DNA of 64,000 nt from Struthidea cinerea (lineage: Eukaryota > Chordata > Aves > Passeriformes > Corcoracidae): contig VZTI01002790.1 of the NCBI GenBank assembly GCA_013397865.1, positions 1,338,212 through 1,402,211 of the forward strand. Direction: 5' to 3'. The notes under the pieces are model-generated. The model was not told the DNA's origin. It was given only the letters and a program-made list of their open reading frames with translations, and ran no database searches. Numbering within the stretch: position 1 is the first letter of the stretch; the number at the start of each line of letters is the position of its first letter. Position numbers and translations under genes: made by a program. Positions 1 through 9,281 of the stretch are shown here, in pieces.

Positions 1-850
1 TTTCAAAATGGCTTTATTGATGGATGGCCTAAATCTATGCTTTAATTCAACCAGCCAGTTTCAGTTTCTGTTTGCACCACTGTAAACTTGAAGCAATTTC
101 CTTAGTGGTAGTAGAGTTAATCCAGGTTTACTGTGATATAAATTTTAACATTTTTTATTGCTGAATGCCTTTGAAGGTCTACAAGTTACTTTGGATGTAA
201 ACCCCCAAGCCCACATATACTCTGTGTAATTTTCTTCACGGTTCTTTTATTTGTTAAGCATCAACAGTATGCTCAGGGCTATTCAAAGCACACAGACAAA
301 GATGGTCTCTGCTCTAGGGAATTTAAAGTCTACCATCAGAAAAACTCAATTCTCAGATGGCTCAAAAGATGATTGTAACATCACAGGGTTCCTTTTTCTG
401 AGATGTTGTGATTTTACATAAAAACAAATGCGACTTTATTGAAGTAATTTGTGGCTGGCTGGCTTTGTGGAAAAGAGATTCCTTAGAAAACTGTTGTACA
501 AAAGAAGAGAATAGTCTGCCTAAGCATCCTCATGAAAAGGAAATAAAGGAATAAGATGCAACATGAGAGAAAATACCTGAAACGCTGTCTTCTTCAACAC
601 TATGACTTGGCCTTTAAAAACAGCTTTAAGAGATTTTCCAGTTATGAACCAGACTCTGTCACGGCGCAGATCAGCATAATTGTGTTGTGCGGGTTAGCTG
701 ACACGGGCTATCTTTTGTGGGCTACACTTAAAGTTCAACATCACAGATCTACTGTCCTTCATAAATACCAATGTGTATGCTGGGATAAGAGCAGGTCAAA
801 CACACTGTAGTTAACATATTCAACGCACTGATTTTTTTTTTTTTCCTTAG
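1..850 (+). other. Intron of the FOLH1-like gene (partial)
   Basis: AT-rich sequence ending in a T-run and the TTAG acceptor at 847-850. It contains no exon matching NAALAD2 exon 17, so the preceding exon lies outside the window. The open frame at 556-810 has no recognisable domain and is treated as chance. Confidence 0.6.
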
Positions 851-943
851 CCTGCTTGCTGTCAGATCACTAAATGATCAGCTCATGTTTCTAGAAAGGG
901 CTTTCATCGACCCTCTTGGATTACCTGGCAGGCCATTCTATAG
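851..943 (+). CDS. FOLH1-like gene, penultimate coding exon
   Basis: 93 nt between TTAG and GTGAGA, the same length and phase (2 at the end) as NAALAD2 exon 18. Hand alignment to that exon shows about 31 differences in 93 positions, so the two genes are old duplicates. Confidence 0.88.
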
Positions 944-2084
944 GTGAGAAAGGCTTACGAATTTCTTTAAGATTTACAGGTCTCTAAATGGAGTTACAAT
1001 GATTTTATTCACCACAGTAGATGATAGTAGATGAGACAGGAGGAATAAGATTGAACAGTGTGATAAACTATACAGAATGAGGAAGAGTCTTGTTGGAAGC
1101 CCATTCGGATAATTTCTCTTGGTTTCATTTGACTTCTAAACAGATGTAAATTTTCACCCTGGAGTCATTCTAAGTAATTTTAATTGTAGGAACTTTAGGA
1201 AGTTGTTCTTATTATTTGAAAGTGAAATAGTGTATGAAGTACTTATAATTTAAACAATTTTAAGGGCAAAGTCATGGTAGCAAATGTAGTGTGGAGGGTA
1301 GTACTGAAACATCAGGGAAGGAATTCAGTGGTTCTCTCATCTAGTTCAAGAAGTAAATCTTATTTCAGAGGCAGTGAATCAAGTCTAGCTTTTTGGTCCT
1401 TCTACCAGTCTGCATAATTCAGAACAGTAATCTCTCCACTGAAAACTAACTGCAGAAGGAAAAATTAAGATCTACAGTCCTTGTACCTCTCACAGCTCAT
1501 GGTTAAAAATCTATTGAGAACAGAGTCTCTTGTTAAGTCTTTCTTACCTCAAAGCATGCCTGTATCTGTTGGAGACTTTGTATAGCTCTGAGAAAAAAAG
1601 TTGGCTTTTTTTAATCTTTTCATTTCATCTAAGTTGAGGGAAAGGAAAATACTTTAGTTAACTTTATCTCAAGTATCTATAAGGCTGTGGAATTCCTATG
1701 GCATAATGTAGCTTATGTTATTTTCTTGCTTCATGGACTTTAGCTACTATTGCTGCAATAATCTTATTTATTTACATCTTCAGTGTCAAGAGTTTACAGC
1801 TGGTATAGAAACAGACTAGTTTTATCCATAAAATAGTATGTTTTATTTTCCTAATGCATAATACTGTTATTTTTTTCCCTCAACTTCCCCACAGACATGT
1901 TATCTTTGCTCCAAGCAGCCACAACAAATACGCAGGAGAATCCTTCCCAGGAATCTATGATGCCATGTTTGATATTGAAAGCAAAGCTGATCAACACGAA
2001 GCCTGGGAAGAAGTGAAGAGGCAGATTTCCATTGCAGCCTTCACTGTGCAGGCAGCAGCAGAAACACTGAAAGAAGTAGCATAA
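851..2084 (+). CDS. FOLH1-like glutamate carboxypeptidase, 3' end only (last two coding exons)
   Basis: Two exons of a zinc-dependent M28-family glutamate carboxypeptidase whose 5' part lies outside the window. Exon 851-943 (93 nt) has an AG acceptor and GTGAGA donor. Exon 1895-2084 (190 nt) ends in TAA. Both match the lengths and phases of NAALAD2 exons 18 and 19 further down. The first encodes the dimerisation-domain stretch with NDQLMFLERAFIDPLGLPG, the second the pocket-closing K-Y pair (NKYAGESFPG) and the C-terminal helix ending in EVA. The family is a type II membrane ectoenzyme that removes C-terminal glutamate from N-acetyl-aspartyl-glutamate or folyl-polyglutamate. The MFLERAFIDPLGLPGRPFYR wording is closer to human FOLH1 (GCPII) than to NAALAD2, as I recall those proteins, so a FOLH1 orthologue is the best guess. 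Two exons cannot settle this. The last exon is almost identical to that of the downstream paralogue. The exon equivalent to NAALAD2 exon 17 was not found in 1-850. Confidence 0.87.
1895..2084 (+). CDS. FOLH1-like gene, terminal coding exon
   Basis: 190 nt from the CCCCACAG acceptor to TAA at 2082-2084. It encodes the substrate-pocket Lys-Tyr pair and the final dimerisation helix. It differs from NAALAD2 exon 19 at two positions only, both third-codon (GTT versus GTC, AAA versus AAG). Confidence 0.93.
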
Positions 2085-2181
2085 ATATGAGCAACATAGT
2101 TGTCAATGAAGACTAAATGTGACAGTTTGCAGAAGCCTTAAAAATGGAGCATTTGAAAACACTTGGAGGATTATTACAAAG

Positions 2182-2187
2182 AATAAA
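2182..2187 (+). terminator. Poly(A) signal AATAAA of the FOLH1-like gene
   Basis: AATAAA about 98 nt after the stop codon, followed by a T/G-richer stretch (CTTGGTCTTTG). It would give a short 3' UTR. Usage is inferred only. Confidence 0.5.
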
Positions 2188-4019
2188 AAATCAAAAAAGT
2201 CTTGGTCTTTGCAAATATATACCCAAGTGGAATGCATTTAGTAATGTTAACAAGGTAATGTACTCCATTCTGAGAGCTCAGGATTTAGACATCTTCTGAA
2301 GTGAGAGTGAAAATGTTTCAGGTTTTCTCTCAGCTTTGTATTATAACAATTGCTAACCACTGGATTTATTTTCAGAATTTTGAATTTTTCTAGCTTGATT
2401 ATTGTAGTGATCTTCATAGTTCTTCAGGAAAACAGAACTCATTTCATGTTTCTATCACTAATTTTGTTGTTGCCTTTTTGTTGTTTACCCTGGGATTGCA
2501 TAATTACACTTCAAGACAGACCTTTCAGCCCTCCTTTTACACAAAGGTTCACGGATGGAGATGGGAAAACTGTCACATACTGTGTGCGGGATGTATAATA
2601 ATTGTAACAAGTTTTGGGCAGCCAGCCCAGAATACTCATCCATGACATTCTTTTCCTCACATGCTGAACCTTGCAGCTGTTTGCAAATAAATTTAAGCAA
2701 GAAGCTTTTAGTCACTGGAATTAAAACAAGGCAGTACATCTTGTCAGGCATCGTTGTCTCACAAAATGTCTTTTGAGATGAGGACCCTGTTGTTACTCTT
2801 AACCAAAATCTACCCTTGCTATGCCTTGCCGATATAAAGGTGTTTTTAATATGAAGACAGAAGCAAAGAAAATTCATCATGTCCTTAGTTTGAAAGGATA
2901 CCAAATTATTACCATTTTTGTAGAGTCTGTATGTCTGATTATCATGTGCTGCTTACTCATATGACAGATCATGGGACAGCCAAGGTCAGACAGAGAAGAC
3001 TCAGAAAATCAGATCCTTTCATCTGACATTTTGCCACTGGAGGATTAATAACCTCTTGCACAGCTAATATTTTGTGTGATTTGATGTGCCATGTTAGCTG
3101 AGGACTCTACCATGTCTTAAAATACTGTCCCATGTTCTGACGGTTTTCAGTATCGTGGTAGATTATTTTCTTTTCTGTGAGCGTTCATTTGTTCATAAAT
3201 ATTTCTACACTTCACATTAAAACCTTTTAGACATGTTACTATAATTAATTCATTATTTTGCATAACCGTTGGTCTTTCTGATAAAATAATCTAGTTTGCC
3301 AGATAATGGGAAATGCTCTTATAGTTATTGCCCAGTTATTTTCACGTTTTTTATTAAACTGGTTGGAGTAAAACCATGGAGATGTCTTCTCCCAAATCTA
3401 GTGCTGATGGGAGACATTGTTGACTCTGTTTTGTCACTGCTGGCTGCTCCACTGCCCCACTTTTAACAGTGGAAAATTCATCATGAATGTCTATAGTCCA
3501 CCTCTGAAAAAAATTATCCAGGCTAGTGTAGTTATCTTAACCTAGAGGATTTTGTCTGCAGCAGTCCGGCGAATGATAAGCAGAGAGAGGCAGCAATAAG
3601 CAGCTCCTCTTGACCAGGTGGATACAATAACAGTATTTTTCTATTGCTAAGGAGGCTGAACTGAAATGCCAAACTCCAAAATTGTGGAGATCTTTCCCTA
3701 TGTGACCTGTATGCTACTTGAGCAACTTTTTCTTTCAGATGAAAAGACATAATTTTTTAATCTCTGGCCTAGGCATAGCATGGTTTCATTTAAGTTTAAT
3801 TAGGGCCCTTTTTGGTAATAGTTAGCAGACAATATACAATGTCAGGGCCCAGGACCACACAAAATAGAGAAGTAGTCGCACTCTTAAATTACAGCAACAT
3901 CCATGAAAAAAAACCTGTTGCCTGTTCCCTAATCACTGCAAGGAACAGGATACTGGAACAGAAGTTCTCTCTCTCCTGTTGAGTACAAGCTGGAGACATA
4001 GGCTTGTGTGAACCTTACA

Positions 4020-4555
4020 AACTTCAATGGGGCTGAGTGCCAGGTGCTGCTATGTCAGGGAAATTCCAAGCACAAATCCAGGCTGGGCAGAAAATGGATC
4101 AAAAGTAGCCCTAGGGAGGAAGATTTGGAGGTGTTTGTGGATGAGAAGCTCATCATGACCTGGCAAAGTGCACTTGTGGTCCAGAAAGCCAGCTGCATCC
4201 TGGGCTTCACCAAGAGAAGTGTGGCCATCAGGCTGAGGGAGGGGATTCTGTCCCTCTGGTCTGCTCTTGTGAGACCCCACCTGCAGTGCTGTGTCCAGCT
4301 CTGGGGCACCAGTGTAAGAAAGGCCTGTTGTAAGGAGTCTAGAGAAAAACCACTAAATCACAGAGCTGGAACACCTCTGCCATGAAGACAGGCTGAGAGA
4401 GCTGGTGCTGTTCAGCCTGGAGAAAAGAAGGCTCCAGGGTGACCTCAGAGCACCTTCCAGTACCTAAAGGGCCTAAAGAAGGCTGGAGGGGGACTTTCTA
4501 TAAGGACATGTGCGATAGGACAAGGATGAATTGCCTTAAGGTGAAGTGCACTGTC
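4020..4555 (+). mobile_element. CR1 LINE fragment, degraded
   Basis: Sense-strand CR1 sequence with typical stretches. These include a 'GTGGATGAGAAGCTCATCATGA' region near 4138, 'GTGAGACCCCACCTGCAGTG' near 4269, and the 'GTTCAGCCTGGAGAA' and 'GATAGGACAAGG' blocks near 4409 and 4514. It stops before the CR1 3' terminus and carries many substitutions and indels. The open frames inside it are relics of the CR1 region rather than genes. Confidence 0.85.
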
Positions 4556-5628
4556 CCTCTGTTCAGTGCACAGTCCTTTACTCTCTCTGCCTCACTGGGT
4601 ACATTCCTCATGTGGAAGAAAGGGTCAAAGTTTGCAAGCTGCACTTGTAGCTGCCAGCAATGTAAACTTTATTTTAGTTGGAATCTGATAATGGTCTCCT
4701 GAAGTTCAAGATAACAAAGACTCCGACTCAAGGCATCAACATCTACTACCGTTTTAATCTGATAGAACGACTGCAGAGGCCGTGAGAGAGTTCAGGGGAC
4801 TGTGCAACTGGCAGAGTCGGAAGGAAACTGCTGATTTGGAATTGTGGTTGAGCATTCCCCTGTTGCCATTTTTCCTGCCAGAGCTGTCTTTCCCACAGAC
4901 CACGGTCCCTTGATCTCTCAAGCCACAAGTTCAGTTCTTAGTCAAACAGTAGGTCAAGCAGCACAACCATAGTGTATCTTTGTTGCTACAGATATTAAGT
5001 GTTAGGGCCCACTTGCTACAACCTGAGCAGCTACAACCTACAGTTTACAAGCCCTGGCATCCATCCTGTGTTTCATGTACCATTACTGGCTTTACTAATT
5101 GGCTGAATAGCGTAATTATGCATTCAACACACAAATGCCTGCTAGTTTTGCATTTGGCATGTGTATCCTTGCCATTCTTTCAGCTTTTTTAGTTTACCAG
5201 GGATTTATGTATTTTAAGTGAGTAGAGTATATGTAGCTACCTGCAAATGCTCCTAGCTTCAGCTGAACCTCACTCTTGTTTTCACTGTCAGCATGAGCAA
5301 GTCTCACCACTCCTGAACTCAGTATGAGGCATATGTGGTAAATGATAATTTTCCTGATAATTCTAAAAGTGATATTAATTTAAAGAAGTACTGTGCATTC
5401 AGGAGTTTATGGTTTGGACCTTTTTTCTCATCTTCACTAAGAAAATGAGTCCTTTTACCCTGTAATCTTTTCACAGTTTGTTTTGCATAATTTCTCTGAC
5501 TACTTTGGGTTGGTTTTATCTCCTTTTAGCTTCAAACCTTTGATTAAACTTAGATGGAAGTGGGTGTTTTCAAAACTGAGTAAAATGCTCAGCTATTATC
5601 AGCAAGGCACTTGAAGAACTATCTCACA

Positions 5629-5667
5629 CTTTTCCAGCTAGAACTATCTCAGTTCTAGCTGGAAAAG
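5629..5667. repeat. Perfect 17-bp inverted repeat with 5-nt loop
   Basis: Arm 5629-5645 is the exact reverse complement of arm 5651-5667, with loop ATCTC at 5646-5650. A 12-nt direct repeat (AGAACTATCTCA) also occurs at about 5615 and 5640, so the hairpin probably arose by a local inverted or template-switch duplication. No gene is attached to it. Confidence 0.85.
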
Positions 5668-6258
5668 CCCAGTGTAAAAGAAGAGGACGGCTGATGAATG
5701 TGGCTTTGATTTCGCCAGGAAAGGACTCAAAGGAAGATGAGTCTTTTGGGCTACTGATCCTCTCAAGAGCTCTGAGGTCACTCCTTGGGTATGAAATGAG
5801 ATGGTCAGTAACAGCTAAGACTGAGATGAGGTTTGGGTTACAGCAGCTTCTTCCACCTTCTCATGTATGTGACTTTGCATTCCTGACATGCTTTACTTTG
5901 GATCTCGCATGTCAGGCTCATTTGTCTCTTGACTCCAGTTATTCTGAGGAGCATTTGTAAGACTTCATACTACGCCTTTGTCTTCGTGATTGAGTGTGTG
6001 TTTGTATGCATGTATGCATGCAACCAGACCTTATCTCACTTCTGTTTCACCTGGGTGAATGGTAATTACTCAGCCTTCATATGCTGGTTTTCTTCCAAGG
6101 AGTTTGTAGGTGAGATAACTCAGGGATGCTTTTGCAACCTGTCAGCAAGCAATTTCAAAATGTTTGTATATAAAACAGATATGATCCAAGGGGGACAACT
6201 AAAATTCTTGTGTAGTAATGTCACTCTTTTCAGTGGCCTCCACAGCACACCAAACTGA

Positions 6259-6566
6259 TTCATAGAATAGAACAGAACAGTTTGGGTTGGAAGGATCCTC
6301 CAAATAACATCTAGTCCTTTCCCCCCCTGCAGTGAGCAGGGACATCTTCAAGTGGACCAGGTGGGTCAGAGCCCCGTCCAACATGACCGTGAAAGCTTGC
6401 AGGGATGGGGCATCCACCACCTCCCTAGGAAACTTGTGCCAGTGGCTCACCACCCTCATTGTAAAAAAATTCTTCTTTATATCTAGTCTGAATCTACCCT
6501 CATTTAGTTTAAAATCATGTATTGACCTATTGCAACTGGCCCTACTGAAAAGTCTGTCCCCATCAG
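6259..6566 (-). mobile_element. CR1 LINE, 3' end, inserted on the minus strand
   Basis: Begins with the reversed CR1 terminus (TTCATAGAATAGAACAG, then GTTTGGGTTGGAAGGATCC). It continues with 'AGGGATGGGGCATCCACCACC', 'GTGGCTCACCACCCTCATTG' and 'TTCTTCTTTATATCTAGTCTGAA' blocks. It ends near 6566, exactly where an LTR-like sequence starts. Confidence 0.85.
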
Positions 6567-6567
6567 T

Positions 6568-6935
6568 ATTGGGTTTGTGTGGCAAGGCTTTGGTAGCAAG
6601 GAGCTGCAGTGGTGGCTTCTGTGAGGAGCCCTGGAAGCTTTCTCTGTGTCTGAGAGAGCCAATGCCAACCAGCTCCGACTGCTGGGCAAGGCTGAGCCCA
6701 TCAGTGATGGTGGCAGCACCTCTGGGATAACAGATTTAGAAGGGGAAGAAAGTTACTGTGCAAAAGCAATTAGAGCCAGACTAGTGAGGAGTGAAAAATA
6801 TGTGGGAGGAACAGCCCTGCAGACCCCAAGGTTGGTGCAGAGGCGAGGAAGGAGGTGCTCCAAGTGTCAGCAGAGAACCCCCTGCAGCCCGTGGTTCAGG
6901 CCATGGTGAGCACCCTGGCTGCACAGAGCAGTATT
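6568..6935 (+). mobile_element. Avian ERVL-like LTR fragment (family uncertain)
   Basis: The region starts TTGGGTTTGTGTGGCAAGG and runs through a 'GAGAGAGCCAATGCCAACC' block, 'CTCTGGGATAACAGATTTA' and 'GAGGTGCTCC' to 'CAGCCCGTGG...CCATGGTGAG'. This order resembles LTRs of ERVL-type elements common in bird genomes, recognised from memory only. No primer binding site or internal gag or pol sequence follows, so it is probably a solo or truncated LTR. It directly abuts the truncated end of an antisense CR1. Confidence 0.5.
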
Positions 6936-8999
6936 CAGTTGTCTGAAAACAGGCTCTGCAGTTTCACTTTAGATGTTGTGAGAAGTCTCACCTGGCCTGT
7001 AGCTGTTACCTCAGAGCAGGACATGAATGCTGCCCTGTACTGGTTTGCTCTGTCTAGAGGTTTTGGACACTCCATGAGCTCCCAAATGGCACTGGCTGTT
7101 TTTCTGTTAGGAAATGAACACTCTCAGTACAGAATAATTCAAGTGCTTAAAGTTAGGTGCTTATCACACTTGAGATACCCTAGGATGTCTGGCCTGATCC
7201 CAGGATGGCCCCTGTGTCGCATATGACAACCCTATGGCACAAAGGAATTGGCAGTGAAGAAGGTTAGGCTGAAAAAAATAGTTGCAGTGTGGGAGAAGCT
7301 GTCTTAATTTTTGGCTTTGTTTCTTGCTATCCAAGTCTATTTTAATATTTTTCCCTAAGTGGAATCTGTTTTGCTTATTATGGTAATGGGCAGGTAATAT
7401 CCCTATCTTCATTTCAACCCATGAGCTTTTTCATCTTATTTCCTGCCTCAGTCTTGTTGTGGAGGGCATGTGAGTGATTGAAGACAGATTTACACTGTAT
7501 GTTACACTTGCATTTAATTGTGACATAATATACTCCACCTGTGGCCAATCCATGGCATGTAAGAACATGTCACAACTAACAACTTACAGTAATAGGACTG
7601 TATTTTAAGTGGTAGAAGCCACTTGGCTGCTGCTCGTTGTTCAACCTCAGCATTGCTAATGCCCTTGTCACTTTAAAAAGACGTACGCATAGAAATGAAT
7701 GCATTTCATACATTCTCTCTGTTGCTATTCTTACCTTCTTCCTCCACTGATGTTATTATCATGTGAGGTCTAATTTTGATGGTAATCTCCAAAAGCCCTT
7801 GTCACTTTGCTGTCTATTATGTGCCAGTCCTACACCTGTGGTGCTATATAAATGCTAATAATACATCAATATGCTCATTCTTTACGAGTTCTGTAGGTGG
7901 AATTCCATCTGGTTTGTATATGTCAATTCAGATGCTGGTGTGAAATGTCATTGCTGTTCAGAATTTGTGATGGCTTATGAGCAGTTGGGAAATGACAGGA
8001 AAAAATCACAAAACTGGACGTGTTTATCATTTGAACAAAGACATCCAGCCCTATGCTTAAGACAGTGGCTGTGACTGGTGCGGAATGCCCAAGTGGTGTA
8101 ATTTTTCTCTGAAAAGCCTTAGTTTAAGTAATTAGGACATTAACCAGTCTTTTTCTGCTTTTTCTGAATATTTTCATCAAAATGTGTTAAAGAAAGTTTT
8201 GATACTCAGAGTACTGATGTTTCTTTCACAAAATGTATCTACTTTGGTCTTTGGGAGTGAGTGGTAGGAATTTGGAGCGTGCCCAGGCTCCCAGAAAAGC
8301 TTTCCTGCCTTCAGCCATATAACTGGTCTCAAATGGGCAGGTCCTCAGTTCCAGAAAGATCAGTCTTGGCTTCCGTGTAGCCATGAAGGGACTCAGCAGC
8401 AGGGAGTGATGTGCAAGGTCAGAGTAAGTTTGTGCAAAATGTGACTATTCTATTCACATATTTTTTTACTATTCCCTGGGCTGCAGTTGTTTCCTTCCCT
8501 GTGAGATACTGATGTATTTGACTAAATTAGACTAGGAAAACTTGATCTCAAGAACCTTGCAATCCTAAGTGCAAGTAGCTAGAGAATATAGGAAATAAAT
8601 TTGCAACTTTTCCCAGTTGCAAATTTGATGATATCGGGAAGTGTCCTTGCTGGCCAATCTAAATTCTGTTCTCAGCTGCTCTGTGAATACATTCCTTGCT
8701 AAGGATTGATGTTACCATGGGTTTAAAAGGGAAGCACTTCAGTGTTTCATTGGTAAAGAGGAAACAAGTTTTCCCTTAATTTCATCTCTTGGCTACTTCC
8801 ACTGGAACAGATTGTGAACAAGCCTAAAACAGGAACTTTCAAAACCAGAAACTCCTAATAATGAATAGGAATTAGCCTCTTAAATAGTACGTGTGCATTG
8901 CTTGGTGCACAGCCTGGATACATATTTGTTACAGAAGATACACGTGCAGCTACACAGAAGCTGTCTGGTGGGGTGAGGTTAAGAAGTGGAAGAGTTTTA

Positions 9000-9193
9000 T
9001 TGCACTTGGAAAATTGTACCATCATCACCCAGCGATTAAGCCTGGTTAGGCAGCGAGAGAGCTGAGAAGCAAAGAATCCAGGGACAGCCCCGGGACTGCG
9101 GGTAGAAGGGGGAGGAGGAGAAGGAGGAGGAGGAGGAAGGCAGCTGCTGGCCAGCCCTCAGAGCCTGCCAAGCTGCCGGCCAGCGCTGACCGC
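9000..9193 (+). promoter_or_regulatory. Probable NAALAD2 promoter and 5' UTR with a GGA repeat
   Basis: Moderately GC-rich sequence just upstream of the NAALAD2 start codon. A GGA/GGAA purine tract occupies 9108-9140. No TATA box or full CpG island is apparent. The transcription start is unknown, so the limits are approximate. Confidence 0.45.
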
Positions 9194-9281
9194 ATGGCCA
9201 GGAGCAGGAGCAAGGCCGCCCTCCGTGCGTGGCTCGTGTGCCCTGGGCTGCTCGGCTGCTTCTTGCTGGGCTTTCTTACCG
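9194..9281 (+). CDS. NAALAD2: NAALAD2 exon 1 (residues 1-29): cytoplasmic tail and membrane anchor
   Basis: The ATG at 9194 is followed by a short basic tail (MARSRSKAALR) and a hydrophobic stretch (WLVCPGLLGCFLLGFLTG) expected to be the type II signal anchor. The donor is GTGAGT at 9282 and phase is 1. Chosen as start because no upstream in-frame ATG joins and the length matches the family. Confidence 0.92.

Larger units (their letters stand above)
2188..9193. other. Intergenic region between the two peptidase paralogues
   Basis: No gene recognised. It holds an old sense-strand CR1 (about 4020-4555), a perfect hairpin (5629-5667), an antisense CR1 (about 6259-6566), an ERVL-like LTR fragment (about 6568-6935) and the NAALAD2 promoter and 5' UTR at the right end. 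The remaining sequence is AT-rich. Its open frames (for example 2485-2904 minus, 5929-6258 plus) lack domains. Confidence 0.6.

Noticed and set aside
556..810. 84-codon open frame inside the FOLH1-like intron
   Set aside because: No domain, no match to the missing exon 17, and no splice sites in the required phase.
1895..2084. Interpreting the first terminal exon as a processed pseudogene of NAALAD2
   Set aside because: It has its own intron with a proper acceptor and an upstream 93-nt exon in the right phase, divergent from NAALAD2, so it belongs to a separate split gene.
2485..2904. 139-codon minus-strand open frame after the FOLH1-like gene
   Set aside because: No recognisable domain; composition typical of translated intergenic sequence.
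6199..6585. 128-codon minus-strand open frame
   Set aside because: It lies largely within an antisense CR1 3' region and is repeat-derived.
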